A stretch of 64,000 bases of DNA. Source: Caprimulgus europaeus (Eukaryota; Chordata; Aves; Caprimulgiformes; Caprimulgidae). Shown here piece by piece: positions 46,901-60,400 of this stretch. The translations under genes were made by a program, and so were the position numbers. The notes below the pieces were generated by a model. That model saw only the letters and a list, made by a program, of their open reading frames with translations. It ran no database searches and was not told where the DNA came from. The DNA is taken from assembly GCA_907165065.1 (NCBI GenBank), contig OU015525.1, positions 30,942,037 to 31,006,036 of the forward strand, read 5' to 3'. Position 1 is the stretch's first letter; each line of letters opens with the position of its first letter.

Positions 46901-47696
46901 TTTTTGTTTAGATACAGTGTAGCATTGACAAAGCTGTGTTGCTCCACTCAATAACTGGGTTTTCATTTCTAGTAGGAATTTAAATATAGAACTTGGATTG
47001 TTAGAAAAAACAAACTTATTCTTACATTTCTCAAAGCCATGTTTAGACTCGTTATCATCATCATTATTATTTTAAATAACCAATGAGAAGATATCCGAGA
47101 ACTAAATAGCTTTACCCTTCATTGTTTTCAGGAATTTGACTACGTCAAATACAAGATAATTAGGATTTTCCTTAACTAAATTTAAAAAATAATTTTAAAA
47201 TTCTGCCTGCATTGGAAGTTGGCCCCCATTAATAGCTGAAGATCCAGCTGGTTTTTTGTTGTTGTTTTTCCACAGAAATCATGCCATTTTGCAAAGGGGT
47301 TAGAGCAGCTGCTTGAAAACCAGAGAAACTGTCTGGGAACTGCTACTGCTGTACTGTGCATTCTGCATAGCCATGGGTTAGAGGTGTTGGCAGATTTGTA
47401 TATTTACATTCACTGAAATTCTCCTCAGAAACATATTTAACAGATTTTTCCAAAGATTAAAACAGTAGGTTGAGATGTGGGTTGCAAATGATGAGAGCAG
47501 AATTGCACCTATTGTCTAAAAAATACTCTAGGACCTCTCTAAGAATCAGAATGCAGGGTAAATGTTTGACATTATTGTGGTTTCTCATAGATACCTGGTA
47601 CCTTCTTCTTCAGTGCAACACCTACCTCCTGAGGTGAGGACAGGGTGAACTTTGCTGTTTCTAAAGCCCTGTTTATTGGTATTGTCTGTAACAGCT

Positions 47697-48727
47697 TGTG
47701 GTGGTTTAACCACAGGTAGCCCAGGCTGTCCTTCACTCAGTCCCCACACTTGGTGAGATGGGACGGGAGACCCAACAAAGGGGGCACAGGATTAGGAATG
47801 AAGGACAGGGACAGCTCACTCACCAGTTATGGTCATGGGCAAAACAGACTCAACCTGGGGAAGAAAATCAATTTGATTAGTTGCCATTCATCTGAGTAGC
47901 ACAGTGAGACATAACAACCACATCTTACGACACCTTGCCCGACCCCTCCCTTCTTCCCAGGCTCACATCACTTTGCTCCCGGTTTCTCTAACTTCCTCCC
48001 CCCAGCGGCACAGGGGGCAGAGAATGGGGGTTGCAGTCAGTTCACCTCTGCTGCTCTTCCCAGCATGAAAGTCCAGGAACAAGATGTTCCAACGCGAGCT
48101 TCCCATGGAGTCACGGACTTCTTTGAGCTCAGCTCCCAGCTCTGGCATGGGGACATCCACAGGCTGCAGACGGGCCTGTGGTCCAGCACATCTCCTCAGT
48201 CCCTGGCTCTGGAGTCCACCCTCACTCTGGTGTTGAGTATCTCTTGGGGTCTCAGTTCAGTCACACTTGCTCTTGGGCTCAGCTTTCTGCTCCAGTGCGG
48301 AGTCCTCCATAGCCTACACGTGGGTATCTGCTCCGCTGTTGAACCTCCATGGGCTACAAGGATCTCCTTTGCCTTCTCCTACTCCATGCGGTTGAACTGG
48401 GTGTCTGAGGTTCTCTGTCCTCCCCCTCCTTCCTCCTGCCAACGAAGCTCTCTCTTTGTTTAGGTTGATGGTCGACTTTTATTCAGGTCAATGGCCTCTC
48501 CTCCAGGTTCTCTCCACCTTCTTCTTTTCAGGACAGTCCTTCCCCTCACAAACATGGATTCTCAGAGGTGTTTCTCTAGTGCTCATTAGCCCCAGCCTGG
48601 ACTGGCGGTCTCTGCCTTGGAGCCAGGGGAGCTTTTGTGAAGCTTATCACAAGGTAGCCCCTTCCCCAACTACCAAAACTGCCCCTGTCCCTCCTCCTCT
48701 CCACTCCCCCTCCTCAAACCCAACACA
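47697..48727. mobile_element. Solo LTR of an avian endogenous retrovirus
   Basis: A unit of about 1031 bp starts TGTGGTGGTTTAACC and ends ...AACCCAACACA (TG...CA ends), as many avian ERV LTRs do. It is flanked by CAGCT on both sides (47692-47696 and 48728-48732; ACAGCT if one base is shifted), a plausible 5-6 bp target-site duplication. No gag, pol or env sequence is adjacent, so it is most likely a solo LTR left by recombination between the two LTRs of a provirus. The same unit occurs again at 61351-62360 in the same orientation. Family naming would need a repeat library; the orientation of transcription is not certain. Confidence 0.75.
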
Positions 48728-48732
48728 CAGCT

Positions 48733-51700
48733 TTATAGCATTACTCATTCCTGATGCAAGATACTTCAGCTGCTTCCTTTAGATGCATGTGTCCTAGTAA
48801 TTGTCATTCAGCAATCAATACAAATACAGGGAAATCTGAAATTAAATACAGGTAGAGGTTGAGTTATGACACCTGGTTACTCGAATACCGAGCACTGTGT
48901 ACCCCTTTTAGCTTTGGGTTTGGGGTCTGGGGGGAGAGTCTGGCTGAATACTCTGAAAGTAAACAAATAGCGGAATATTTTGCTGGGGGCTAATACTACA
49001 AGAGCATGTTGATGGGGAAAGTTATTAAATTCAAAGATGAAGTGGGTTTTATCAGTAAGTTCACAAAAAAGTTGCCAAATTAGAAAGGAATAATTTTCTA
49101 AAAATCACAGGGTCCAGTTAGAGTATGGAAATGCTGCACTGCCCATTCTCTTCCCTGAAGGGAAAGGAAGAGTATGTTCTGTAGTACACATGGGTTTTTA
49201 ATTTAAAAAACCTTGCTACTGAAGATGTAGGACTTACTGTAACTCCTGTAGTCTCTGTAGCTGGAATAGATGAAGAAACAGGGTTTTTTAATCTCCAGGA
49301 AAATATTCTGGAAGCATGGGCAGCAGGTAACAGCTCTTCAGTGCCTATGAAATGCTTCAGCTGGGAGTCTGATAGTGCTCCCTGTCCTTCTCTGATTCCT
49401 GAAGCATTAGGAAAATCTGGAGGAAAGCAAAGAGACTTGGAGTTTAAGTGCCTACTTCCTTATAACCAGCTTTATCTGCATCAGACAAATTGTGTACCAT
49501 GCTAGCTTGTATACTTTCAAAATAGTAATCTTTTAATTTCATACTGAGAATGGGAGCAGTGCCAAAATATGCTTATTCAGAGGTGAACTCAAAATGCCTT
49601 CAGCATTACGAACCCAGCATGTTCCTCTGAACAGAGTGCATAATGTTGAATAAAGACTGTTTAGTTTCTGGTATTTTACAGCACTTTATGTACAGCTGTG
49701 CTCAAGAATGAACTTAATCTTCAAGACAGCAAGTGGTTTTCATTCAGAGACAAAATAAAAAATAAGCCTACTACCCAAACTTAGAAGTGTTGAGACAAAC
49801 CCACACCTTGGTTTTGTTGAGGTAAAGCTTAATTAATTGCTTTGGAAAGTTATCTTGAGATGTTGCTGGTTCCAAGAGTAACGATGGAGGGAGATCTGTT
49901 CTGGGTTTTGCTGCTGAATTTGTAGCACCAGGTGATGGTGTAGCTCATGCAGGACAAACTCTTTCTCACTTTTGCCTTTCCATATCTAAAATCAGGACCA
50001 TTATAGTGTACTTTTGAGGGTCTCCTGGAAAGAACTAAATATTGCAGGATAGTAGGGGGTATTTTAATTTTAGGAATGTAGTTATGATTAGGCTTGTCTG
50101 TTAATGACAAGTACCTTGGTAAAAGTTGTTGATTAAATGCTGATTTATTTTTCTGAAAAACTTAGTAAGAATGGGGTTTTCCTTTCACATGGTAGAATGT
50201 AAGCATCTCATGTAAGCTGTCAGTTGTGGTCAAGATATCTCTTCAGAACAGAGACTAGTTGACCTAGAAATGAGATAATTTTACCCCAAAGGAAGCACCA
50301 AGTGGGAGATGGAGTTGGCTAGACAATAAGCATCCAGTGCTGTGTCACCTGCTGTCAGGTATTTGAGATGCCTGTGCAGAGCTCTGCTTGTGACCCAGGA
50401 ACTGCCCGAGGCCTTGCTCTGGGAGCAGCAGCGAACAGCCAGGGGGGATATGCTAGGGCATCTCGAGAAGGCGGGATACCTGAATTTAGGCAAGTTCAGT
50501 CTTAACCCTGCTGATAATGGCTGGTCTCTGTGCTCTGCTGGTTATTGAGACCAGGTTTCTGTTGACAGTGGTGGGAGCGTAGGTGCACAGTCCACTTGTT
50601 TACGTAAGTATAGATGTCCTAAACTGGAGCTGAATCCCACCCTGCGTCAGCCAGCTTTGCTTGTATTTCTAACCCGTCCGTTAACTGAAGCTCAGTCTTG
50701 TGCATCCCAAGTTTTTGGTTTAAAAATTCACAAAAGGAGCGTTTTAAAAACACATTTTTGCTTATGGCAGTGGTTTGTAAAATTTACTGATGCTTTAAAG
50801 ACAGTTTGGTCTAAAATGCAAAAAGGCTTCTATGGAGAAGTACTTCTTGACAGAAACCCCTTTGGAGATCCTGCAGAAGAAGCAGCACGGGATGTTGCAC
50901 TGACAGACGCACAGTTCTAGACATTGAGGTTAAAATGTGGGTTTTTGAGTATGGGGATTGGAGGGAGATGTAGTGCTGGTTTCCTGCTAGCCCTGATAAG
51001 GATACAAAATTAGTTTCAGAGCTGCAACCAAAAAGCATCTCTCAGCTGTGGTCTTTAAGGAAGCGTATGGGCACTACAAACCAAGTGGCTTGCACAAGAG
51101 TGAGAACAATCAGTGCTCTCAACTATACCCTTTTTGTTCCCAGGAAGCTGAATTAATCTAGCTGTAGGCAATGTTTTACTACATTTAAAAACTTAAATAC
51201 AGGCATGGTTATGTGTGTGTGTGTATATATATATATACACACACACACACAGTCACACGTATATACATATAATAGAATATGCATCATATGTAATATAACT
51301 CGTGTTGTGCTGTACAGATGCATTTTGACTCATGCTCCTGTTTAGTTATGGAGTATTTCAGGAGCTCTCATTTTGAAAACAATTGCTTAGAAGTGACCCA
51401 ACATGAACGTTTTCATGTGGCTGTTTCTAGTCCAGTTTCCAGAACTTCCAATGGCAAGTGTAATAAAAAGTAAAATATTTGAAAAAAAATGCATGGTTTT
51501 CATTAGTTGACCATTTGACTTCTAATCCTAGGACTTCCTAAAGCATTTAATGCAGTTCACTGGTGGTACCCTGCTTTTTGGAGGCTTGGAATAGCCAGGG
51601 ATGCACAAAACGATTTATTTTAGCACATTTGGCTTAAAAACAGCACAGGGGAAAGGATCACTTGGCTAAAGGAGCCAAGTATTTGCAGAAACTTCTTGTT

Positions 51701-52564
51701 GAGTCTTTTGTGTTCCCTGCTGGGAGTTTCTCCAGTGGAAAATTAATGGAAATTAAATCAAGTAGCAACTCACCAGGGCTGTCAGCTGATTTCTGAGTAG
51801 AGCAGGTATTTATTTTCTCTTTACACCAATAACTATATTCTTGTCACTGCTATAAATGAACTTTAAAAAGCGTTACATAATCAATTGCTGTTGCACACTA
51901 ACAAGCTGCACTTCAGCTTGTTAAACTTCCCTTGTCAAATTATATCTTAACTAAGAGAAGAAAAAGGCAGCATGTAACTTCATGAAACATTTCTGGAGTG
52001 CAAATACAGTGGGGGAAAAAGGGTACCCCTTTTATCATGTCTGCTTTTTGTTTAGTACAGAGGACTTTGAGCTACTGAAACAAAATTTCAGCTAATGAAT
52101 TCTCCCAGCAATCCAGCATAGGAAAATGCAGTCTGTAAGTGTGCTGAAATCATCCAGTCTATACATACAGCTTTGCTATGTTGTGTTCTAAGGCACGGCT
52201 TGAAGATGCATGATTTACATCTGATAAAGTAGTAGAGATCACAACTTTCATGAAGAAAAAAGTGGAAAATAGATGCTCACTCTAAAGCTTCATTTAAGAG
52301 GACAGTTAAAATTCTGGTTGCAAAAAGCTCTTCAAAACATTCATTTTTTACAAACTTCTGTTCATAGAAGGTGACACTGAAGAGAGGCTCCTGTTAAAAC
52401 AGATAAATATTGACCCCACAGATTTTGTGTCTGCAATTTTGTTTTGAGAACAGACCTTACTCAGGTCACTGCCAGAAATCATTAAAGTCTCTCTCTTTCA
52501 TAGCTGTCTGTTCTCATGGTTTTTGAAGCAAATACCCCTTTTCAGAACTGACATTGTAATAACC
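48733..52564 (+). other. Intron 2, fourth part
   Basis: AT-rich intron between the first LTR and the CR1 element. It holds the palindromic microsatellite at 51211-51252. Open frames are short and unremarkable, and no exon or further named repeat is seen. Confidence 0.55.
51211..51252. repeat. Palindromic (GT)n(AT)n(AC)n microsatellite
   Basis: GT units pass into AT units and then into AC units, so the tract is its own reverse complement around the AT centre and can extrude as a hairpin or cruciform. It is followed by a second short AC/GT and AT stretch up to about 51275. Confidence 0.95.
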
Positions 52565-53992
52565 CCGTTGTAACTGAGAGGTGCCTGAAGACTGGAGGAA
52601 AGCCAATGTCGCTTGTCTTCAGAAAGGACAAGAAGGAGGATCCGGGCAACTACAGGCCAGTCAGCCTCACCTCCATCCCTGAGAAGCTGATGAAACGGCT
52701 CATTCATAATACCATCTCTAAGCAGTTGGAAGAAAAGAAGGTTATCAGGAGTAGTCACAGGGAGATTCACTAAGGGGAAATCATGCTTGACCAATCTGGT
52801 AGCCTTCTATGATGTCACCACCAGCTGGGTAGATGAGGGGAGAGCAGTGGATGGATGTTGTCTACCTTGATTTCAGCAAGGCTTTTGATACTGTCTCCCA
52901 CAACATCCTTGTAGCAAAGCTTAGAAGGGATGGGATAGATGAGTTGATGGTGAGATGGATTGAGAACTGGCTGACTGGCAGAGCTCAGGAAGTTGTGATC
53001 AGTGGCGCAGAATCTAGTTGGAGGCCTGTAATTAGCCGTGTTCCCCAAGGGTTGGTACCTGGTCTTGTTTAACATCTTCATCAATGACCTGGATGTAAGG
53101 ATAGAGTCTGCCCTCAGCAATTTTGCTGATGATATGAAATTGAGAGGAGTGGCTGACACGCCAGAAGGCTGTGCTGCCATTCAACGAGACCTGGACACAC
53201 TGGAGAGTTGGGCAGAAAATAACCTGATGAGGTTCAACAAGAGCAAGTGCAGAGACCTTCACCTGGGGAGCAATAACCACATGCACCAGTACAGGTTAGG
53301 GGCTGACCTGCTGGAGAGGAGCTCTGTAGAAAAGGACCTGGGCGTGCTGGTGGACAGCAGGAGGCCATGAGCCAGCAGTGTGCCCTTGTGGCCAGGAAGG
53401 CCAATGGCGTCCTGGGGTGCACTAAAAACAGCATGGCCAGCAGGTTCTCCCCGCCCTCTACTCAGCCCTGGTGAGGCCACACCTGGAATACTGTGTCCAG
53501 TTCTGGGCTCCTCAGTTCAAGAGGGACAGGGATCTTCTGGAGAGAGTCCAGCAGAGGCCACAAAGGTGATGAGGGGCCTGGAGCGTCTCTCGTATGAGGA
53601 GAGGCTGAGAGAGCTGGGACTCCTCAGCCTGGAGAAGAGAAGACTGCAAGGGGATCTTATCAATGTCTATAAATACCTGAAGCGCAGAGGCCAAATGGAT
53701 GGGGCTGGGCTCTTTTCAGTAGTACCCAGTGACAGGACAAGGGGCAATGGGCAAAAAGTAGAACACCAGAAGTTCCATACAAACATAAGGAAAAACTGTA
53801 CTGTGAGGGTGACAGCACTGGAACAGGCTGCCCAGAGAGGTTGTGGAGTCTCCGTCTCTGGAGATATTAAAAACACACCTGGATGCAGTCCTGTGCAACC
53901 TGTTGTAGGGAACCTGCTTTGGCAGGGGGGTTGGACTGGGTGATCTCCTGAGGCCCCTTCTAACCCCTACGATTCTGTGATTCTGTGACTCA
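52565..53992 (+). mobile_element. 5'-truncated CR1 LINE with reverse-transcriptase remains
   Basis: About 1.43 kb of CR1 in plus orientation, the most complete copy in the window. It opens in the palm region (text equivalent to TNYRPVSLTSIPEKLM), includes the motif A region around YLDFSKAFDTVSH (about 52860), the FADD active-site box (about 53128-53139), the C-terminal tail and the 3' UTR, ending in GATTCTGTGATTCTGTGACTCA repeats typical of CR1 tails. It is inactive: the endonuclease part is missing, a stop interrupts the segment before 52833, and the frame shifts between about 53040 and 53072 (RVPQG side versus [10 protein letters not shown] side). The residue after FADD is Met where CR1 usually has Thr. 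Confidence 0.93.
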
Positions 53993-54231
53993 TAACAACT
54001 CGGAAATATTGGATGTTACTATTGGAAACATTTTGCAGTGTTAGAGAGCCTGTTACACGTACTACAGAAATACTGTTCCATGTTGTATTTGGTGAGGACA
54101 CAGCCCTTGCTTGCTAGATTATGCTCTCGGCTGTAAGTTACTTGTGAAAGTTTTTGTGAAGGCAACTTTTAAAACATTACGTATTTCTTCAACTCCAGTG
54201 AATCGTCTGTGATTTTTTTTTTAATAACAGT

Positions 54232-54402
54232 AGAATCATAGAATGGTTTGGGCTGGAAGGGACCTTAAAGATCATCTAGTTCCAACCCCTCTGCCATGAG
54301 CAGGGACACCTTCCAATAGACCAGGTTGCTCAAAGCCTCATCCAGCCTGGCCTTGAACACTTCCAGGGAGGGGGCATCCACGAATTCCTTGGGCAACCTA
54401 AG
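54232..54402 (-). mobile_element. CR1 LINE 3' tail, minus orientation
   Basis: AGAATCATAGAATGGTTTGG, then 'CTGGAAGGGACCTTAAAGAT', 'CATCTAGTTCCAACCCCTCT', 'TGAGCAGGGACACCTTCC' and 'GCCTTGAACACTTCCAGGGA' to 'CCTTGGGCAACCTA'. It is almost the same text as 18824-18990. It lies only about 240 bp from the plus-oriented CR1 that ends at 53992, so two CR1 tails face each other here. Confidence 0.93.
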
Positions 54403-57400
54403 TAGTTTTAATAAAATCAGCCGAGAAAAAACTGCTTATTCTTGAGGAATAAAAAATTGGAAGAGGAATAAAAACCCAAAAGTTCTACTTACTTTTTTGA
54501 TTACTGCATTTGATTTATGTGAAACCTTGACTCTTCACCTTGGCAATAATACTGCAGCAAAGTTGTACTAGACATCTGGGCTTCCCTGTATAACTCGGTT
54601 ACTCTCTAGGCTAAAATGTGAAATCATTTTTAATTCTACATATCTCTGACTCGAGAGTGATACGTGACACTGTGCTGATCACATTGTCTGATTGCAACAA
54701 CTGATTGCAACAAGTTTAATGTGTTTTTTTTTAAAAGTTGGTGCTTTAATACTTTGTGTAAAACTGATCCTTCCAAGTTGCTAGGTTTTGTGCCCCAAAT
54801 TACTGGTTATTTCAGAAAAAGCATGACTGCAAACACATATGCAACGACATAGTTTTATTTTGCTTTAGCTTTTCATTAAATATTTTGGAAAGATGATATT
54901 TTTGACAAGTCTTCCACCAGATAGTGATTCAAGTGGTTCAAGTGTGCTCCCTGAGTTTGGATACCAAGCTAACATCTGTGTGCTGGGGTTGGCAGTATGT
55001 GAATATGTTTAAACAGGCCTAACACACATAGCTTCATGCTACAGTTGTCTTTTTTCACATTAATAGATGTGGTTTCAGCTTGTCTCAGATATGTTGCTTG
55101 GGAGTGAGGTATGCTGGAGGAAGGTGTGAGTTACAAAAATTGGCCAAAGTTTGCTGGTTTAGGGTTTTTTTTTACTATATTTGACTATGTGTTTGCACCT
55201 AGCACTATCCATTAGAAACTGTGTGCTTTGTAATGGTTCTTCTTTGGCTAAGGCATAGGTGTTATTTAGGTCTGTGTTTATCTAAATGCCATTTAGTCTG
55301 GGACAAACCTTTGTGGTTACAAACAGGTCTATAATCCAGGCAGAAGCACAGAAACTAGACCATTTCAAACCAGTGAGAGCCTTGTGCATCCCAGTGCCAG
55401 GGCGCTGGGGCCCCTGCCGGAGCAATGGGAGCAGGAGGGAGCAGCTCTCTCTTTCTCCTCCTGTGCTGGGGTCTCAGCTGTGCAGCCCAACCACAAACAG
55501 GCTCAGTCATCAAGTGTCAGCAGGGATGGAGAGTTGGGCAAAATAAAATGGTCGAGGATGAAGCCTTTGCTTTTTCACCTCCCGTTTTGTTGTGTTGGAT
55601 TTTTTGTTTGGTTGGTTTTGGTTTTTTATGGGGTTTTGGGGAGGCTTTTTTTGTTTTTTTTCAGTGTTTCTGCTTTGGAAAGGTTGGATTTTGCCAGTTT
55701 CTGGTACTGCAGTCCCAGAGGCAAGGCAATCGGTGTTGTACTGCCAGGACTCCACGCGCTGCTCTTCGTGAGCCAGGTACAGCAGTGAGGGGTCACACCA
55801 ACGTCATCCTTGGAGTTATTTAAAGAACAAGGAGAGCCTTTTAAATACAAAGCGAGGATGCCGACACGCTTGGCTGTCCTCAGGCGAGCAGTCAAAGGCA
55901 GCAGAGGAGCCACAGATGGACGCGTTGTGTAACGGCCTTGCTGGTCGGCCGGTTGATGTATCCCTTGTGACAGAGCATCCCTTCAGCACGGCACTGAGCA
56001 GGGAGGGCAGGGAGGAGAGCAGGCGTACAGAAACCGTCACAGTCTCAATCTGCCCTTGAGTTTATTTTCAGTTCTTCAAAACACAGCCCTGGTTGCAAAC
56101 CAAGACCAAAAAAGATCAGTCCTAAAGCATGTGGTACTGTTTTAATAATATTTTTGCTTGTGAAACATTTTTTTGGATACTGTGACATTATAGATGCTCG
56201 CTTCAAAGTGATTTATCATGCTCTGCATTTGCTGTTTATAGCTGAATACCTTTTGCTGGCAAATCCCATTTGTGGATCATGGACAGACACAGACCCAACT
56301 GATTTTTTTTTTGTGGCGTTACAAGTTAACAATTCTCTTTTTAAGATAATCCTTTAAAATGAAGGACAAATATGCATCTGTTGCATGGTTCTTTATCTTA
56401 TTTTATATGAAATTAATGAATCAAAAATTCAACTAAGAGGATGGAAGATGAGGTGTAGAAGAAAAAAAATAATTTTGAGTGGTAAAATGATGCTTTTCTA
56501 ATTTTCTGTGCACATGCACGCGTGCTCTTCTCTCTCTCCTCAAGTTACCCCAATTTAATTGTGTACATTATCAAAACATTAGTAAAACTTCTAGCCATTG
56601 CAGTCGATGTAGGCTCTGCAACAGGCTCTTCCCTGTCTTTCTTCACTAAAAGCAGTCATCCCTGAAGCACAGAAGTGCTGCTTTCCTCTCCAAAATGTTT
56701 GTCATGAATGTCATTTCAATCTGTTTTAGCTGGCCAAGTTGTAAGTCCCACGATTCTCAAAAGTCCCAAGTCAAGCAGTTCAGGGTCCATTTTTTTACCT
56801 TTCTTCCCTATGGAGTTTTGCCTGAAGCACTCTGATATTTTTGGGGGGGGGTGGGGTCTCTGAGTGCTGTCAGTGATCAATACCTTTCTGATAATGAAAA
56901 CCAAGGAGTGAGTTGAACCTACTACTGAAGCTGCAGCCAGTGATCAGGGCTGTAAGAGTAGCATCTTATTTCCCTGAAAAAAAAGGAGTTTGGGATAATT
57001 TGGCATCGGCAACAGGACGGTAGGCTGCAGTGGTCTGGGGTCGTGCTTTTCATCAGTAAGCTATCATTACACTACTGCTGTAATAGGCTTCAGCTCTCAC
57101 ATGGTTTGCTACTGGAGCTTGTCCCTGCCTGGATGAGAATCTGACGTGAGTGTTTGAGCCAAGTGCTTTGGCATTAGTGAAAGGAAGAACTTCACAAATT
57201 GAAGATGGCACAGCCTGCTAAGATAAACTTGTGAGTCCTTACTCACGGCATGCTGTAAAGAAGGATGCTAGCCTAGATTTGCTCATCTGCTAAGATCTGC
57301 TGTGCAAACAGCAAAAACCTGTCGTGTGGAGGATCAAGAGCAGTTCCCACTGCCTAGGGGAGCTCTTTGCTTGGCAAGTTGTCAGATGTGCCTCCATACT

Positions 57401-60400
57401 CACTTGTGTCAGCTAGACCACGCTGGTGGGATTGGGAGGGCGAAGGCGGCTTTTAAAGGTAGGAGGAGGTGGGGTGGATAGTGCATCCAGGAAAACTTGC
57501 ATACCTGCATCTTTTCCTTACTCTCAGGTTATATAAGGACTTTGCCCTGGAGGGTGCAATAAAGCAAAGATAACCCTAACCTCATCCCTAAACACCTAGA
57601 GCAAACATATTATAGTGCAATTGATGTTTAATGTTAAGAGCATCTTGGAAAAACATTTAGATTGTGAGTACTTATAAATACTCCCAATACCTCCCTTCAG
57701 TTTTTAATCCAACTAATTTGACCATTTTGTATGCTGACAGTGGTTTATCAAAAAAACAGACAAGTTTCATAAGACTTCCTAATCCATTTTTATTTTCATA
57801 ATATCTCTATACTTTTATAATGTTCTGTTTTTACTTAATTAAAAAATTAAGTATCTGTGTTGGTTACCTTTTCCTATAATGATGTTACAGATCATAGGTA
57901 AACTATTTGGAAACAAATGACAAAGCAATAATTTGAAGGCTGGATTTGCCCAAATCTGCTACCATCCTGATATGATCATAGGTAGTAATTGCAGCCCTCA
58001 GCTTTTTTGGGTCCTCTGCCACTTGGAAGTTGTTTTATATATTGCCACTTGCAGATTATTGAATATAAGTCTTCCCCTGCTCTCAAATGGTGTGTTATCC
58101 CCCCCCTCTATTGCTATTTTTTGATGATTTGATATTGCAGTGTTGCAGTCATTTCAGTTACACGGCCAGGTTCCAACTTGAGGACCAATTTGTTCCATCA
58201 GGATTGTTACATGTATTTAAAAAATACGATCAATATATAAAAACTATTACTTTTTTTTTTTCATTGTCATCTCTCCATAAAAGGGCAGTGCTTTCCCTTC
58301 CCTCAAAGAAGGGGATCAAGGGCAAAATATCAGAGCTCCAAAATCTCTTGAGGGCTTGCATGACTTTAAAGAGAAACTGTTGTGTATCCATAGTCAGCTT
58401 GTTTGCTGCTGGTTTTTAAATGCCAGGAGTGTTTATAAATTAATAAGTCTACATTTCTTGGTGATGAGGAGGTCCAAAATAAAATGCTTGTTTACTTTAT
58501 GGTAGATCTGAAGATCTGATAGAGATGCAATAATGTCACATAGTATAAGTGAACCATGGCAACTTGTGTAATAGACCCTGGAAGATGCTTTACAGTGCTG
58601 TGACTTACTGGCTCATGTATGCCATGGAAACTGTAGTTTAATGTTTGGAAACCCCACACTTTGGGGTATAGGGTCTTGTCTTGGCAGGAAGCAGAGGGTC
58701 ATCTCGGAGGTGGTTCTGCCTCTAGTCTCCAGATCTCTTTCAACTACTGTTGGCTGTGGACAGCCATGTCCAGAATTGGTGGCTTTTTTTCTTCCTAATT
58801 CTGTTAGCTTCTACCTTGAAAAAGTGAGGAATCAGAAAGCTTAAGAAGACTGACATGTAAATATTAACAATAAACAGAAACTGAGCCTGTGGGTCATTTT
58901 TGAGACTGATTTGATTTCCGCAAAGTGCTGGCCATCTTGTTTGTTTCAGTAGTTACAGGTAGCAGCAGGACAGCACGCCTGTGGCTCTTTGGTGAGAGGA
59001 AAAGGGGGTAAATGTAGCGTAGACTTGCAGGCTTGGTGGCTCTGACGGTGGGGCCGGGTGAGGGTTGCAAATGGCGCTGCTGTTCAGCAGCAAGCTTTGC
59101 AGTGGGAACACCAGCTTCCTGGAGAGGCAAGGTGTCTTGCCCTCTCTTGGTGTCATCAGGTGGCATCAGCCATCCTCTTAGCACATCACAGCACTTCCTG
59201 GCACATTTCTTGTTGCATGTGATGAGCTGGGACCTCTGGGTTTTTGGTTGTTTTGGTTTTTTTAGTTTCCATTCTCAGCATGGTAATTTGACTTGCACTG
59301 AGCAGCACTTCTTGGGCATTGCAGCAAGTGGTCCAGCCCCTTTCCCCTAAGAACACATCAGTGCTCAGATGTGTGCCATTTTCCTTCTGTAAGGAGTTGA
59401 AGCAATCCAATCCCATTTATGAAAGGAGATGTGCTTGTGAACAAGCTAGAACGGTAGCATAAGTTAAAGGCAGGAAAGGGATAAACATGAATATATTGGA
59501 TAATATTTGTAATAATTGGTTTGTTGCTTCAGGGTGCTACTGGGACTTGGTTTGTAGAGACTAGTTTGTTTATTGCATCAAGTGGCCTTTAAAGTAGAGG
59601 AGATGGAGCAGAAAATGTTCCCAGAAAATCCTCAAGGTTTATGGTGACTGTAAGGGATGACTGTTCTATGCAGGGTTCTGTTATTCCTTTCTGAATTTAA
59701 TTTTGTCTGTGCACTCATAATCTATCAGGTAATTACCATTTGTTTGATTGCTCTGTTTTGAAGCGGGCTATTTCTGTGTTGTATTCCTACTTCAGCTTCT
59801 ATTGTTTCCCTGAGGGCTCTGCACCAGATAAGTTCTCCTGATATGTTGCAACTGTTTGTTTGAAAAGTAAAAATTATTAATTAATTAGATCAACTTTTTC
59901 AATATATAGAATTAAATTGTTCCTGTAAACTGCAGCTTATCTCCCAGTGTTGGATTTGGCTTGCTTAACTCTTCCCATTTATGCAGAGCATTTAAAATCT
60001 GTAGATCTTATCACCAGCTAATAATGAGAGCGGTGTTTTACCGCTCCCTCCCCACCCCCAGCACACTGTATCCTGTGTTTTGTAAATCAGAGAGGGAGGT
60101 CTAGAGTTCAGCCCTGTTACCATTTGGATAGGTTTGAAATTTGAAGATCTGTCCCTGAGGTCCTTTAACTTGTACTGCTTTATGACTCAACTGGTTCATT
60201 ATAGTTCAGCTATTGATGTGTGTTTGGATTTACGAAGACATGATAATAAAGGATCCCAAACTGCTGGGTCTCAGATGCAGACTGGGCTGACACAAATATA
60301 TCCATCCAGAAGCTGGGAGGCAGCATTTGAAGACTGGGATGTGGGATTAGAAGAAAGAAGGAATCTTCATAGCTGTTATAGCTGATTTTACAACTGATTT

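Larger units (their letters stand above)
38406..47690 (+). other. Intron 2, third part
   Basis: AT-rich intron without supported exons. It contains microsatellites and homopolymer tracts (38479-38517, 39661-39700, 43177-43200, 46848-46900) and a small CpG/CRE-like patch at 46425-46520, listed separately. Open frames at 43845-44234 and 44555-44971 are free of stops for 130-140 codons but show no recognisable domain or splice context. Confidence 0.55.

Noticed and set aside
47963-48160. Minus-strand open frame also conserved at 61620-61865
   Set aside because: The similarity is explained by both lying in copies of the same LTR; it is not evidence of a conserved protein.
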